From Streptococcus gwangjuense (lineage in GTDB: Bacteria > Bacillota > Bacilli > Lactobacillales > Streptococcaceae), in contig NZ_CP032621.1 in assembly GCF_003627155.1 (NCBI RefSeq), positions 1,240,001 to 1,304,000 of the forward strand: a DNA stretch of 64,000 nucleotides, read 5' to 3'. The position numbers and the translations under genes were made by a program. The notes under the pieces are model-generated. The model did not search any database and had not been told where the DNA came from. It saw only the letters and a program-made list of their open reading frames with translations. Positions 52,255 to 62,908 of the stretch are shown piece after piece. Numbering within the stretch: the first letter of the stretch is position 1; every line of letters starts with the position of its first letter.

Positions 52255-52606
52255 GATTTTCCTCCAAAATGACACTGGCTGTCACAAACTGATCTGTATG
52301 GCTGATCGATAGCCAAATTTTTCCTGAAAATGGCGCCTGACTAAAATAGGGAGCCCCTTTTTCGTTGTTCAAGACTTCCAAATCCTGAAAGGTCAGTTTT
52401 CCAATACCAGTTCCCATAGCCTTGGAAAAGGCCTCCTTAGCCGACCAGCGACCAGCTAAATATTCGATTTGTCTGCGCCCTTTAAGGCTGTTAAACCGTT
52501 CCATTTCCTTAGCGGTCAGCACGCGCTTAGCAAAGCCCTCATGTCGTGTAACTGCGCTTTCTATCGAAGCCAATTCTTCGATGTCAATTCCGTGTCCAAC
52601 TATCAT
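52244..52606 (-). CDS. acpS: Holo-[acyl-carrier-protein] synthase
   Basis: The 120-residue enzyme transfers phosphopantetheine from CoA to acyl carrier protein. The start [12 protein letters not shown] holds the metal-binding Asp of the family motif GIDI, and the second motif is [17 protein letters not shown] near residues 50-66. Length from ATG 52606 matches streptococcal AcpS; the open frame runs 42 codons further upstream, through the downstream end of the DAHP synthase gene, and is not used. An ATG two codons earlier is a minor alternative. Confidence 0.95.
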   Translation of the reverse strand: MIVGHGIDIEELASIESAVTRHEGFAKRVLTAKEMERFNSLKGRRQIEYLAGRWSAKEAFSKAMGTGIGKLTFQDLEVLNNEKGAPYFSQAPFSGKIWLSISHTDQFVTASVILEENHES

Positions 52607-52650
52607 TCTCATCAAAAGGAGTTGAGATCCCCCAACTCCATCCTTTTCAC

Positions 52651-53682
52651 TTATTTTGTTAAGGTAGCATAAATTTCTTCTACCAAAGCCTCTGTGTTTT
52701 CCCAACCTAGACAAGGATCGGTAATAGAGCAACCAAAGACCTCTGGTTGGTTTTGACGACCATCCGCTAGATAAGATTCAATCATAAAGCCTCGAACCGT
52801 CTTTTTAATCTTCTCATTCCAATCACGATTTTGCAAGGTCTGGCGAACAATTCGAATCTGCTCCATATATTGCTTGCCTGAGTTATCATGGTTGGTGTCA
52901 ATGAGGATAAAGGGATTTTCAAGCCCCATAGTTTTATAACGCTCAATAGCATTTAGCAGAGTTTCATAGTAAAAGTTAGGCTCATTTTTTCCATATTCAT
53001 TAACTGCACCACGAAGGATGACGTGGGCCAAGGGATTTCCTGAAGTCTCAACTTCTTGACCATGGAAGAGGAAGGTCTGTTTGTTCTGAGCGGCATAGAT
53101 GCCATTAAACATAACACCAAGATTTCCAGAAGTTGGATTTTTCATCCCGACTGGTGCATCAATCCCTGAGGCCACAAAGCGGTGCTCTTGGTCTTCCACA
53201 GAACGAGCTCCCACAGCATGGTAGCTGACCAAATCATCTACCAAGACCAGATTTGACGGATAAAGCATCTCATCTGCCGTTGTCAAACCAGTCTCTGTAA
53301 TCACACGGTAGTGCAACTGACGCACAGCCTGCAAACCGTTAATCAGACTTGGAGCCTTAGAAGTATCTGGCTGGTGAACTAAACCTTTATAGCCGTCTCC
53401 GTTGGTACGTGGTTTAGCTGTATAAACACGCATAACCATGAAAATCTTGTCCGCCACCTTCTTTTGCAAGGCGGACAAACGGCGGGCATATTCCAAGACA
53501 GCCTCTTCATTATCAGAAGAGCAAGGACCAATCACCAAAAGGATACGGTCATCTTCACCTGAAATAATGTCTGCCAATTCTCTATCACGACGCTCCTTTA
53601 GTCGCAAGGCTTCCGCAGACAATTGAGTTTCTGCCTTGATTGCTTCAATATCGATTTCTTGACCTTTTTCAATAAATGTCAT
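52651..53682 (-). CDS. 3-deoxy-7-phosphoheptulonate (DAHP) synthase, copy 2
   Basis: The 343-residue class I DAHP synthase condenses phosphoenolpyruvate with erythrose-4-phosphate, the first shikimate step. Motifs include [15 protein letters not shown] near residue 50, [16 protein letters not shown] near 85, [15 protein letters not shown] and [12 protein letters not shown]. It is about 75-80% identical by eye to the adjacent upstream copy, from which it is separated by one base, so the two arose by tandem duplication and are co-transcribed. Differences may give different amino acid feedback; the residues responsible cannot be identified here. Confidence 0.94.
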   Translation of the reverse strand: MTFIEKGQEIDIEAIKAETQLSAEALRLKERRDRELADIISGEDDRILLVIGPCSSDNEEAVLEYARRLSALQKKVADKIFMVMRVYTAKPRTNGDGYKGLVHQPDTSKAPSLINGLQAVRQLHYRVITETGLTTADEMLYPSNLVLVDDLVSYHAVGARSVEDQEHRFVASGIDAPVGMKNPTSGNLGVMFNGIYAAQNKQTFLFHGQEVETSGNPLAHVILRGAVNEYGKNEPNFYYETLLNAIERYKTMGLENPFILIDTNHDNSGKQYMEQIRIVRQTLQNRDWNEKIKKTVRGFMIESYLADGRQNQPEVFGCSITDPCLGWENTEALVEEIYATLTK

Positions 53683-53683
53683 C

Positions 53684-54715
53684 TTATTCTCCTAGCGTTT
53701 GGTAGATTTCTCTGACAAGGGCTTCCGTATTATCCCAGCCAAGACAAGGGTCTGTGATAGACTTGCCAAATACTTCCGGTTCGTTTTGACGGCCGTCTTC
53801 TAGATAAGACTCAATCATAAAGCCACGAACATACTGCTTGATCTTTTCATTCCAATCACGGTTAATCAAGGTCTGGCGGACAATTCGAATCTGATCCATG
53901 TATTGCTTACCAGAGTTGTCATGATTAGTATCGACGATGATAAAGGGATTTTCCAAGCCCATTTTTTCATACTGAGCAATGGTATCCATCAAATTATCAT
54001 AGTAGTAGTTGGGAATATTCTTACCATACTCATTGATTGCTCCACGAAGAATGGCGTGCGATAGCGGGTTCCCAGTTGTTTCTACTTCTTTTCCAAGAAA
54101 AAGGAAACTTTGTTTGTTTTGTGCAGCATAAATCCCATTAAACATAACATTGAGATTTCCAGAGGTTGGATTTTTAAAGCCAGTCGCGAAATCTGCCCCA
54201 CTTGCCACAAAGCGGTGTTGCTGGTCTTCAACTGAACGAGCACCAACCGCCATGTAAGAAATCAAATCATCCACAAGAGGAAGATTTTCAGGATAAAGCA
54301 TTTCATCAGCTGTCGTCATACCTGTTTCCGTGATGACACGATAGTGAAGATGGCGCACGGCTTTAATTCCGTTGATGAGACTTGGCGCTTCCGTCGCATT
54401 AGGCTGGTGAATCAAGCCCTTATAGCCATCTCCGTTGGTACGAGGTTTGGCAGTGTAAACACGCATAACCATAAAGATACGGTCTGCAACTTCTTCTTGT
54501 AGAGCTGCCAAACGCTTAGCGTATTCAAGGACAGCTTCTTCATTGTCAGATGAGCATGGCCCGATTACCAAGAGAATCCGCTGGTCTTCTCCACGTATAA
54601 TGGCTTCTAGCTCTTTATCGCGCTGTGATTTTCTCTCCAAAGCTTGGCCTTCTAATTTTGATAAGGCACGAACTTCTTCAATATTAATTTTAGGACTTTT
54701 TGCTGTAAATACCAT
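53684..54715 (-). CDS. 3-deoxy-7-phosphoheptulonate (DAHP) synthase, copy 1
   Basis: Same length (343 residues) and motifs as the downstream paralogue: [66 protein letters not shown] and [18 protein letters not shown]. It belongs to the E. coli AroF/G/H type class I enzymes, which bind a divalent metal and are usually inhibited by an aromatic amino acid. It starts 80 bp after secA and has AAGGAGATG before its ATG. Tandem copies at this site also occur in pneumococci. Confidence 0.94.
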   Translation of the reverse strand: MVFTAKSPKINIEEVRALSKLEGQALERKSQRDKELEAIIRGEDQRILLVIGPCSSDNEEAVLEYAKRLAALQEEVADRIFMVMRVYTAKPRTNGDGYKGLIHQPNATEAPSLINGIKAVRHLHYRVITETGMTTADEMLYPENLPLVDDLISYMAVGARSVEDQQHRFVASGADFATGFKNPTSGNLNVMFNGIYAAQNKQSFLFLGKEVETTGNPLSHAILRGAINEYGKNIPNYYYDNLMDTIAQYEKMGLENPFIIVDTNHDNSGKQYMDQIRIVRQTLINRDWNEKIKQYVRGFMIESYLEDGRQNEPEVFGKSITDPCLGWDNTEALVREIYQTLGE

Positions 54716-54738
54716 AACTCATCTCCTTATAAAGCAAA

Positions 54739-54777
54739 CGGATACCAAGTAAAAATTTACTTTTCACAAGGTATCCG
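54739..54777. other. Hairpin between secA and the DAHP synthase genes
   Basis: CGGATACC and GGTATCCG form an 8-bp stem around an AT-rich loop that is itself partly palindromic. There is no clear T-run on the minus strand (TTTGCTTT), so it may be a weak terminator of secA or a leader structure of the aro genes. Confidence 0.5.
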
Positions 54778-54795
54778 CCTCTAAACTATCTCATT

Positions 54796-57309
54796 TTATT
54801 GTCTTTTACCGTGACAGTTTTTAAACTTCTTACCAGAACCACATGGGCAAAGTTCATTCCGTCCAATCTGACTCAAATCCAGATTTTCAGGCATATTTGC
54901 TTGGTGGGCAGCGATATTGCGAGTCGCCGTTGTACTGATATGGTGCTCTGCTTGTGGTCTTTCTTGTTCATGAATTTGTGCTTTCATCATCAAACGTGTC
55001 ACATCAAATTCGATCGAACCAATCATGTCATTAAACATACGGAAACCTTCTGCCTGATACTCAACAACAGGGTTGTTTTGAGCATAGCCACGAAGTCCAA
55101 CCGCGTTACGCAATTGATCGAGGGCATCGATATGATCTGTCCACTTATTATCTACCACTCGTAGAATCAAAACTTTTTGGAATTCTTTAACTGCTTCTTC
55201 ATCTCGTAGTTTTGAAACCTGACTATCGTAAACCTTCAAGGCACGTTGGAAGAGTTCTTCCTTGATAGCCTTATCAGACAAGCCTGACAAATCTTCCATC
55301 GTAATAGAATCTTCTGGAAGCAAGTTGTACTTAGCAAAGTTCAAAATCGCTTCTAGTTTTTCATCTTGTTTGGCACGCGCATGACCATCAACGACACGAC
55401 CAATCGTGCGTTTAATCATTGAGTGAATTTCAGGTGCCAAGTCACGGTCTGCAGTGATGACGTCGTAACGTTGAGCGTAGATAATTTCACGTTGTTCACG
55501 CATGACATCATCGTATTGAAGGACTTGTTTACGGGTATCATAGTTATTTCCTTCGACACGTTTTTGTGCTGCTTCAACTTGACGCGTCAACATACGAGAC
55601 TCAATCGCCTCTTCAGACATGTTGAGACGTTCAAAGATTCCCTTCAAGCGTTCAGAACCAAAACGTTTCATCAAATCATCTTCGAGAGAGAGGTAGAATT
55701 GTGATTCACCTGGGTCTCCCTGACGACCTGAACGTCCACGAAGCTGATTATCGATACGACGGCTTTCATGGCGTTCTGTACCAATAACACAAAGTCCACC
55801 CAATTCGCGAACACCTTCACCAAGCTTGATGTCGGTACCACGACCGGCCATGTTAGTTGCGATGGTAACAGCACCACGCTGACCAGCATTCATGATGATT
55901 TGGGCTTCTTTATAGTGGTTTTTGGCGTTCAAGACTTCGTGAGGAACACCAGCTTCGACCAATTTTTTAGAAATGTAGTCACTGGTTTCAACCGCAACTG
56001 TACCAACCAAGACAGGCTGACCTTTTTGGTAACGAGCCTTAACGTCTTTAACAACGGCCTTAAACTTAGCTTCAATGCTAGCAAAAAGCAAGTCTGGATG
56101 GTCAATACGCTGAACTGGACGGTTTGTTGGGATTGGAATAACACGAATGTTGTAAATTTCACGGAATTCTTCTTCCTCAGTCTTACCAGTACCCGTCATA
56201 CCAGACAATTTCTTGTACATACGGAAAAGGTTTTGGTAAGTGATTGAGGCAGATGTCTTGGTTTCATCTTGGATTGGCACACCTTCTTTGGCTTCAATGG
56301 CTTGGTGCAATCCATCAGAATAACGACGACCTTCCATGGTACGACCTGTAAATTGGTCGACGATCAAGATTTCTTGCTCTTCGCTCACCACATAATCAAT
56401 ATCGAGAAGCATGATGTAGTTGGCACGAAGGGCGTTATCGATAAAGTGAGTCAGAGCTACGTTTTCGATGTCATAGAGATTTTCAAGCTTGAAGTAACTT
56501 TCAGCTTTGTCAATCCCTGAATCAGACAAACCAATGGTTTTAGACTGCACATCAATGATATAGTCGTCTTTATCCAAAGATTTTACATAGTGGTCTGCCA
56601 TGTGGTAGAGCTGACTAGTTTCAACCGCATTAGCACCTGATACAATCAAAGGTGTACGGGCCTCGTCAATCAAGATTGAGTCAACCTCATCGACCAAGGC
56701 ATAGTTAAGCGGACGTTGTACCATGTTTTCACCGCGAACGACCATGTTATCACGAAGGTAGTCAAATCCGATTTCTGAGTTGGTTGAGTAGGTAATATCA
56801 CACTCATAGGCTTCTTTTTTCTCCATTGGAGATTTGGCAGCCAAGTTAATCCCTACTGACAAACCAAGCCATGAGTACAATTCACCCATCTCAGTCGCGT
56901 CACGTTCTGATAGATATTCATTAACCGTAACTACGTGAACCCCTTTACCTGAGAGAGCATTGAGGTATACTGGCATAGTCGCAGTCAAGGTTTTCCCTTC
57001 CCCTGTACGCATTTCTGGCACGTCACCATGATGAAGAACGATTCCCCCCATAACCTGAACCTTATAAGGGAAGAGACCTAGGACACGTTTAGCACCTTCA
57101 CGGACAACCGCAAATGCTTCATAAAGCAATGAATCCAGTGATTCTCCATTTTGATAACGTTCTTTAAATTCAACTGTTTTTGCTTTTAGTTGGTCATCTG
57201 TCAAAGCAGCCATTTGGTCTTCGTATTTGAAAACCTTGTCAGCCATCTTTTCCAGACGACGGATTTCTCCTTTATCATTTTCGATAATTGTTTTTAAAAT
57301 ATTAGCCAT
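54796..57309 (-). CDS. secA: Protein translocase ATPase SecA
   Basis: The 837-residue motor drives preproteins through SecYEG. Walker A appears as [14 protein letters not shown] near residue 100, the DEAD-type box as [14 protein letters not shown] near 208, and GRGTDIKLG in the second nucleotide domain near 495. The C-terminus carries the zinc-binding SecB/ribosome region [14 protein letters not shown]. Length is typical of the housekeeping SecA1. It is flanked by non-coding gaps on both sides and appears to be transcribed alone. Confidence 0.98.
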   Translation of the reverse strand: MANILKTIIENDKGEIRRLEKMADKVFKYEDQMAALTDDQLKAKTVEFKERYQNGESLDSLLYEAFAVVREGAKRVLGLFPYKVQVMGGIVLHHGDVPEMRTGEGKTLTATMPVYLNALSGKGVHVVTVNEYLSERDATEMGELYSWLGLSVGINLAAKSPMEKKEAYECDITYSTNSEIGFDYLRDNMVVRGENMVQRPLNYALVDEVDSILIDEARTPLIVSGANAVETSQLYHMADHYVKSLDKDDYIIDVQSKTIGLSDSGIDKAESYFKLENLYDIENVALTHFIDNALRANYIMLLDIDYVVSEEQEILIVDQFTGRTMEGRRYSDGLHQAIEAKEGVPIQDETKTSASITYQNLFRMYKKLSGMTGTGKTEEEEFREIYNIRVIPIPTNRPVQRIDHPDLLFASIEAKFKAVVKDVKARYQKGQPVLVGTVAVETSDYISKKLVEAGVPHEVLNAKNHYKEAQIIMNAGQRGAVTIATNMAGRGTDIKLGEGVRELGGLCVIGTERHESRRIDNQLRGRSGRQGDPGESQFYLSLEDDLMKRFGSERLKGIFERLNMSEEAIESRMLTRQVEAAQKRVEGNNYDTRKQVLQYDDVMREQREIIYAQRYDVITADRDLAPEIHSMIKRTIGRVVDGHARAKQDEKLEAILNFAKYNLLPEDSITMEDLSGLSDKAIKEELFQRALKVYDSQVSKLRDEEAVKEFQKVLILRVVDNKWTDHIDALDQLRNAVGLRGYAQNNPVVEYQAEGFRMFNDMIGSIEFDVTRLMMKAQIHEQERPQAEHHISTTATRNIAAHQANMPENLDLSQIGRNELCPCGSGKKFKNCHGKRQ

Positions 57310-57411
57310 GTTTTTCCTTACTTTAAATTCCGAATATTTTAGAATGTTCTTTTAATTTTAGCACAATTACTGATTATTTTCAAGGAAGAATCCCCATTTT
57401 GAAAAGGAAAA

Positions 57412-57437
57412 AGAGGCTAGTTTCCAAGCTAACCTCT
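57412..57437 (-). terminator. Terminator after the 95-residue membrane protein gene
   Basis: Minus-strand AGAGGTTAG / CTAGCCTCT stem with one G-T pair, followed by TTTTTCC, 18 bp after the stop at 57455. Confidence 0.75.
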
Positions 57438-57454
57438 CTGACTTTTATGATACT

Positions 57455-57742
57455 TTAATTGCCAAAAATTGGCAAAAGAGCAAATAAGATAAATAGATTA
57501 ATCCAAAGAGAAAGACAGCAGATAAGTCCAAAAACAAAGAGACTGACTTTCTTGGACATCAAGGCCATCAAAATGGACAGAATTCCAAAAACTAGCAAAA
57601 CTTTCTGAATGATGAAGAGGTCAATCGTTATCCCCAGAACCGGACTGCCCCAAGGAAGAAAGAAGAAAGCAAGCCAGATCAGCAGAACTAAACCAATATA
57701 GACTTTAGAATAGCGTGTAATAAATGATGTTAGATGTGCCAT
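57455..57742 (-). CDS. Small membrane protein of unknown function (95 aa)
   Basis: The protein has three hydrophobic segments (about residues 13-33, 38-60 and 65-92) with a few charged residues between them and no recognisable motif. The start MAHLTSFITRYSKVYIG follows GGAGGTGG. It is 33 bp after another small membrane protein gene and both precede a terminator, so they form a two-gene unit reading from der's side towards secA. I do not recognise the family; similar proteins are annotated only as hypothetical in related streptococci. Confidence 0.7.
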   Translation of the reverse strand: MAHLTSFITRYSKVYIGLVLLIWLAFFFLPWGSPVLGITIDLFIIQKVLLVFGILSILMALMSKKVSLFVFGLICCLSLWINLFILFALLPIFGN

Positions 57743-57775
57743 AAGCCACCTCCTATAAATAGAAACCGATATAAA

Positions 57776-58111
57776 TCAATGCCTTCCACCCTTAGACTTC
57801 CCTAGTTCCCGTCTCAAGCGAAACATTTTTTTGAAACAGGAATAAGTTAACCAATTCACACCAATAGCTACCAGAATAAAAAGAAACCAAATGACCCAAA
57901 ACTTGATATCTGTCACATTTCTCAAGACGATATTGAAAAACAGAACTGAAACAACTGTCCAAGCAAGACTAAAAAGAGAATAGAGAGGGATGTAAACCCA
58001 GTAAAAATAGTAAAAAATTGGGAAAAATTTACTATTTCTGTTGGCCTTTTCAATCCAGTTATCAAAATAAAAGTAAGGTGCTAAAAGTAAGAATTTAAAC
58101 AAATGTTCCAT
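57776..58111 (-). CDS. Small membrane protein of unknown function (111 aa)
   Basis: The product, starting MEHLFKFLLLAPYFYFDNWIEKANRNSK, has two or three hydrophobic segments (about 38-62 and 72-95) and a strongly basic tail RLRRELGKSKGGRH. GAGG lies 8 bases before the ATG at 58111; a TTG three codons upstream is an unlikely start. It precedes the 95-residue membrane protein gene by 33 bp. No family is recognised and no function is proposed. Confidence 0.7.
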   Translation of the reverse strand: MEHLFKFLLLAPYFYFDNWIEKANRNSKFFPIFYYFYWVYIPLYSLFSLAWTVVSVLFFNIVLRNVTDIKFWVIWFLFILVAIGVNWLTYSCFKKMFRLRRELGKSKGGRH

Positions 58112-58162
58112 CTTCAACACCTCTCTTTGATAGCGTTTTCTTCAACTTCATTCTATCAAAAA

Positions 58163-58186
58163 AATCTGGAAATGTCATTCCAGATT
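58163..58186 (-). terminator. Terminator of der
   Basis: Perfect 9-bp stem AATCTGGAA-atgtca-TTCCAGATT followed on the minus strand by TTTTTTGATAG, 9 bp after the der stop. Confidence 0.85.
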
Positions 58187-58194
58187 CTACTTTT

Positions 58195-59505
58195 TTATTT
58201 ACGTTTTCTTGCGATGAGATGAATCGGTGTTCCTTCAAAAACAAAGGCCTTGCGAATTTGATTTTCCAAGAAACGCAGGTAAGAAAAGTGCATGAGTTCT
58301 TCTTCGTTGACAAAGATAACAAAGGTCGGTGGTTTGGTTGCCACTTGGGTAGCGTAAAAAATCTTGAGGCGTTTTCCTTTGTCTGTCGGTGTTGGATTGA
58401 TAGCAATAGCATCCATGATGACATCGTTCAAAACAGCTGATGGAATACGTGTATTTTGACTTTCACTGATTTGCTTAATCATCTCAGGAAGTTTGTGAAG
58501 ACGTTGCTTGGTCAAGGCTGATACAAAGATAATCGGTGCGTAAGGCAGGTATTGGAACTGCTCACGGATATCTTCTTCCCAGTTTTTCATGGTGTGGTTG
58601 TCTTTTTCAAGCGTGTCCCACTTGTTGACCACAATAATCATTCCTTTACCAGCTTCATGGGCAAATCCTGCGATACGCTTGTCGTATTCACGGATACCCT
58701 CTTCCGCATTGATGACCATCAAGACTACATCTGAACGGTCAATAGCTCGCATGGCACGCATGACAGAATATTTCTCAGTATTTTCATAAACCTTACCAGA
58801 CTTACGCATACCAGCCGTATCAATCATGGTAAACTCTTGACCATCTGTATCTGTAAAGTGGGTATCAATGGCGTCACGAGTCGTTCCAGCAACGGGACTA
58901 GCAATAACACGATCTTCGCCCAAGATAGCATTGATCAAGCTTGATTTTCCAACGTTTGGACGACCAATCAAGCTAAATTTTATAACATCTGGATTTTCTT
59001 CTTCATATTCATTTGGAAGATTTTCTACGATAGCGTCTAGCACATCCCCTGTACCGATACCATGGACAGATGAGATAGGCAATGGTTCACCCAAACCAAG
59101 GGCATAGAAATCATAGATATCATTTCGCATCTCAGGGTTGTCCACCTTGTTGACTGCGAGGATAACTGGTTTGTGGGTCTTATAAAGCTTACGGGCTACG
59201 TATTCGTCTGCATCGGTAATTCCTTCCTTACCAGACACGACAAAAACAATAACATCAGCTTCTTCCATGGCAATTTCTGCCTGGTGCTTGATTTGTTCCA
59301 TGAAAGGAGCATCGACATCATCGATTCCTCCTGTATCAATCATGCTAAAAGAACGATTGAGCCACTCACCCGTTGCATAGATACGGTCACGTGTCACTCC
59401 TTCGACATCTTCTACAATGGAGATTCGCTCACCAGCGATCCGATTAAATAGGGTTGATTTCCCAACATTGGGACGTCCTACAATGGCAATAGTTGGTAGG
59501 GCCAT
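58195..59505 (-). CDS. der: Ribosome assembly GTPase Der (EngA)
   Basis: The 436-residue protein has two consecutive GTPase domains: GRPNVGKST near residues 10-18 with DTGG and NKVD, and GRPNVGKSS near 182-190 with DTAG and NKWD. A C-terminal KH-like domain ([21 protein letters not shown]) binds rRNA. Der is required for late 50S subunit maturation. It is preceded by a flavin reductase gene (14 bp gap) and ends in a clean terminator, so it closes the nrdR-dnaB-dnaI-reductase-der series. Confidence 0.97.
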
Positions 59506-59518
59506 AATTTCTCACTTT

Positions 59519-60232
59519 CTACAATAACTTCTTCTGTTCAAGATTTTTTCTAGTTGAGTTTGGTTCAGCTTGACCAAACTGTTCTGCTAGGCGCTGACTC
59601 CAGCTTGTGGTCGCACGCGCTCCAGCATAGTCCGCCTGTACACGGTCATAAGCCTCAATCGCATCAACTGTTTGTTCCTGATATTCTTCCTCAAACACCA
59701 CTTGATTCAATGGCAAGCGAGGTTTGACTTCATGTTCTTCATTTGGCACACCCAGTGCCATCCCAAAGACAGGATAGGTGTAGTCAGGCAGGTTAAAAAG
59801 CTCTGCCACTTCTTCTGACTTGTATCGAACCAAACCGATAATCACACCACCATAGCCCAAGCTTTCAGCTGCCAACAGGGCATTTTGTCCAGCAAGAGCC
59901 GCATCGACTGAACTAATCAAGAGACCTTCTACACCTTGAGGTTGGAAGGTATCCGTATGGAGTCGTGCTCCCTTTTCTGCACGGTTCAAATCTCCGACAA
60001 AGAGAAGGAAAACAGCTGACTGGCGAATGGCTTCTTGAGGCACCAATTCATACAGAGCATCTTTCTTTTCTTGACTTCGGACTACAATCACAGAGTAGGA
60101 TTGGAAATTCTTCCAAGACGAGGCCATCTGGGCTGCTGTCAGGATTTCAGTCAAGTCCTCCTGAGGGAGGGTTTGCTCTTTAAATCTTCGAACAGACTTA
60201 TGAGCTTTCATCAGTTTAATTGTTTCTGTCAT
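59519..60232 (-). CDS. Nitroreductase-family NAD(P)H-flavin oxidoreductase
   Basis: The 237-residue protein matches the NfrA/FRP-like nitroreductase family: the FMN-binding start KAHKSVRRFKEQTLPQEDL, AAQMASSWKNFQSYSVIVV near 37-50, ESLGYGGVIIGLVRYKSEEVAELFNLP near 125-150 and GMALGVPNEEHEVKPRLPLNQVVFEE. Such enzymes reduce free flavins, quinones or nitro compounds with NADPH; the native substrate is not known. It overlaps the dnaI stop by 4 bp, so it is part of the replication gene series by transcription, not obviously by function. Confidence 0.88.
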   Translation of the reverse strand: MTETIKLMKAHKSVRRFKEQTLPQEDLTEILTAAQMASSWKNFQSYSVIVVRSQEKKDALYELVPQEAIRQSAVFLLFVGDLNRAEKGARLHTDTFQPQGVEGLLISSVDAALAGQNALLAAESLGYGGVIIGLVRYKSEEVAELFNLPDYTYPVFGMALGVPNEEHEVKPRLPLNQVVFEEEYQEQTVDAIEAYDRVQADYAGARATTSWSQRLAEQFGQAEPNSTRKNLEQKKLL

Positions 60233-61125
60233 CGACGGTTCACTCCTTCTAAACGAGTCTCTTCAGCCAAATATCGGATGCGTTCCATGACTCGTTTGGC
60301 TTCCCAGGTTTCGTCATTTCCATGTTTCCCTTTAGCGAAATGCAGCTCTAATTCTTCAAAGTTGAAGTTGGAGGTGAAAAAGGTCGGTAAATCTTCCTGC
60401 ATCCGATATTGGAGAATGACCTGCAGGATTTCGTCACGCACCCAAGCTGTTGATTGCTCGGCACCAATATCATCTAAAATCAGGACTTCAGAAAGCTTAA
60501 TCTCATCCACCAAGGTCTTGACATTGCCATCACCGATAGCATTTTTGACATCGATGACAAAACTAGGATAGTGGAGGAGAGTGGAGGAAACACCACGTTT
60601 TTCTGATAAATCATGGGCTAAGGCAGCCACCATGAAACTTTTGCCCACACCAAAGTCTCCATAGAGATAGAGACCTTTACGGACATGAGGATAGGCTTCT
60701 GAAAATTCAACCAAACGTTGAAAAACAGTGAAACGTTTCTCATCATCTGCATCAACATCCGCAAAACTTACTTTTTTAAGACTGGCTGGCAGATTGATTA
60801 ACTTGAGACGGTTCTTGATAGCCGCTTCTTTTTCAGCCGCAATTAGTTCAGGAGTTTCTTCGTAAGAAACATCCGCATAGCCATGATTCATAACCAAAAT
60901 CGGCTTGTAGCCTTTGGCAATATAATCCGTATCCCCACGGAGAAATTTGTCACGCTCGGTGATGTACTGATTAAACTTGGAGATACTGCGATTCAATTCC
61001 TCTGGGCTGAGGGATTCTTGCTGGATAAAGGCCGCAACATCAGGGTCCTTCATGATTTTCTGGACCAAATCTTGATAATGAAAACGGCTAGGTTGACGTT
61101 TGAGTACGTCTCCGACACTTTCCAT
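60229..61125 (-). CDS. dnaI: Primosomal protein DnaI (helicase loader)
   Basis: The 298-residue AAA+ protein loads the replicative helicase. The N-terminal helicase-interaction domain (residues 1-95) is followed by the ATPase with Walker A YGDFGVGKSF near 165 and Walker B VLILDDIGAEQ near 228, and a sensor FFTSNFNFEELE near 262. It abuts dnaB directly, and the two would act together at oriC and in restart. The downstream nitroreductase gene overlaps it by 4 bp. Confidence 0.95.
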   Translation of the reverse strand: MESVGDVLKRQPSRFHYQDLVQKIMKDPDVAAFIQQESLSPEELNRSISKFNQYITERDKFLRGDTDYIAKGYKPILVMNHGYADVSYEETPELIAAEKEAAIKNRLKLINLPASLKKVSFADVDADDEKRFTVFQRLVEFSEAYPHVRKGLYLYGDFGVGKSFMVAALAHDLSEKRGVSSTLLHYPSFVIDVKNAIGDGNVKTLVDEIKLSEVLILDDIGAEQSTAWVRDEILQVILQYRMQEDLPTFFTSNFNFEELELHFAKGKHGNDETWEAKRVMERIRYLAEETRLEGVNRR

Positions 61126-62295
61126 CTAATCTCCTCCTTTTTCTAATCGAGCTAATAGTTCTTGTTTCTTACGTTCTAATTCCAGACGAGTTTCCTCGCT
61201 GGTTTCATTCTTATAATCTGGATTGCTCCACTTGGGTACATTGGACTTGGTAGGACTGGGTTTACTGCTTTTTCGAGCCTGATTCTTCTGCCCTCTCTCA
61301 CGAATGCGCAAGACTGCCTCTTCTGCCGAATGAATTTTTTGATAGGCATAGTCATTGGCTACCTTCATGGCATATTTCTCATTGATATTTGCCGAATCCA
61401 CCTTATTAAAGGTCAATAAGAGAATGATATTGATGACTTCGTCCAGCAAGCCCAAGCCAGCCATCTGTTGCAAGAGTTCTCTTTCTGTTTGGGTAATGGT
61501 CCCCTTGCGTGTTTGCTTGATTTCTGCTAAGAACTGCAGGGCAGTCTTACTTTTAGCTTCTTTGATAATAGTTGTTTCCTTAGGACTAAAGTCAGAGGAA
61601 ACCGGTTTTTGAGCAATTTTTTCCCGCATGCGTTTGGTTGAAATAACCTGAGAAACAGCTGTTGACTTAGCCAATTGATAGGTTTCAAACCAAGTCCATT
61701 TCTTCTCCTCGGCAATGGCAAAGAGGTTTAAGACATCGGACTGCTCATCCGCAAAGCGAAGCCCATCTCGAGCCATAAGCTGACGAAAATGGTCTAAGTC
61801 AAAATCGTTGGCCACTTTCTTCTTGAGACTAAGGTCTTCTTGACTTCCTAGTTCTGCCAAATCTGGAAAGATTTGATTGAGTGAGACAGATATTTCTTCT
61901 CCCTCAGCACTCTCAACTTTCAAATCCTCTACAGCTACATCGCCAATCTTTTTCTCCAAAAGTCTGCGATAAACAGGATGCTCCAAGAAGTCTTGACTAG
62001 ATAGAGGAGCATGGAGGGCTAGCTGATAAACGTCCCCCTTTTGATAGAGGGTCAAGAGATTGAAAGCAGATAGGATTTTCAGGGATTTTATCAGTCTATC
62101 CATCCCAAAGTTGAGATGGTTAAGAATGCTTGAAAAAAGGTATTCCTTTCTGCCATTATCCCAAAAACTGATTGTATAAAGATAAAGGCTCAGTGCCTCC
62201 TGACCGATAATCGGGAGGTAGCACTGTACCAGAGATGAGGTATCTTGCGACACCCGATTATTCTTTAGATAAGAAAAACGGTCAATTGGCTTCAT
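61126..62295 (-). CDS. dnaB: Replication initiation/membrane attachment protein DnaB
   Basis: The 389-residue Gram-positive DnaB is a helicase co-loader, not the replicative helicase, and belongs to the DnaB/DnaD superfamily. The N-terminal winged-helix part starts FSYLKNNRVSQDTSSLVQCYLPIIGQEAL, and the DnaD-like domain with GLLDEVINIILLLTFNK lies near 280-300. A basic linker and helical tail (ETRLELERKKQELLARLEK) end the protein. It directly abuts nrdR upstream and dnaI downstream, the standard order in streptococci. Confidence 0.93.
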   Translation of the reverse strand: MKPIDRFSYLKNNRVSQDTSSLVQCYLPIIGQEALSLYLYTISFWDNGRKEYLFSSILNHLNFGMDRLIKSLKILSAFNLLTLYQKGDVYQLALHAPLSSQDFLEHPVYRRLLEKKIGDVAVEDLKVESAEGEEISVSLNQIFPDLAELGSQEDLSLKKKVANDFDLDHFRQLMARDGLRFADEQSDVLNLFAIAEEKKWTWFETYQLAKSTAVSQVISTKRMREKIAQKPVSSDFSPKETTIIKEAKSKTALQFLAEIKQTRKGTITQTERELLQQMAGLGLLDEVINIILLLTFNKVDSANINEKYAMKVANDYAYQKIHSAEEAVLRIRERGQKNQARKSSKPSPTKSNVPKWSNPDYKNETSEETRLELERKKQELLARLEKGGD

Positions 62296-62769
62296 TTATC
62301 TTTCCTTTTTCTTTTTAGAGGACTGGGTGATTTGTTGGAGCAAGCTCTCTAGCTCACTCACATCCTTAAAACTACGGTATACACTGGCAAAACGTACATA
62401 GGTAATCTCATCCAGTTCAGCCAACTCCTCCATGACGAGTGAACCAATGTCCTCACTTTGAATTTCATTTTCATTTCGACCACGGAGTTTCTGTTCGATA
62501 CGATTGACTACCATGTTGATTTCATCACTTGACACAGGACGTTTCTGGGCTGAGCGAATAATCCCATTAAAGATTTTATCTCTGGAGAATTGTTCCCGTG
62601 TGCCATCTTTTTTAACAACCACTAAGGTTCTTTCTTCTACCCGTTCGTAGGTTGTAAAACGGTGCTGGCATTCGTCACACTCACGTCTTCTACGAATAGT
62701 GTTCCCTTCTTCTGCTTGGCGACTATCGATAACACTTGACTTGGTAGCCCCACATTTTGGACAACGCAT
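62296..62769 (-). CDS. nrdR: Transcriptional repressor NrdR
   Basis: The 157-residue regulator represses ribonucleotide reductase genes in response to ATP/dATP. The N-terminal zinc ribbon is [12 protein letters not shown] with [15 protein letters not shown], followed by the ATP-cone ([30 protein letters not shown]). The ATG at 62769 has AAGGAGGG upstream and gives the family length; the open frame 20 codons further up is non-coding. It is the first gene of the nrdR-dnaB-dnaI series and is divergent from gntR. Confidence 0.96.
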
Positions 62770-62842
62770 CCTTTCCCTCCTTATCGTTTTCTTTTCATTA
62801 TACCATTTTTTAAACGATTCCCAAAACAATTCTTCTTTTTGC

Positions 62843-62871
62843 TTGACAAGTTTTTTGTTTTGTTGTATTAT
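62843..62871 (+). promoter_or_regulatory. Promoter of the gntR-ABC operon
   Basis: Consensus TTGACA at 62843-62848, 17 bp, TATTAT at 62866-62871, about 38 bp before the gntR ATG. Confidence 0.85.
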
Positions 62872-62908
62872 TTAATTAAGACAAAAGGATAAAAGAAAGG
62901 AGACCAAG

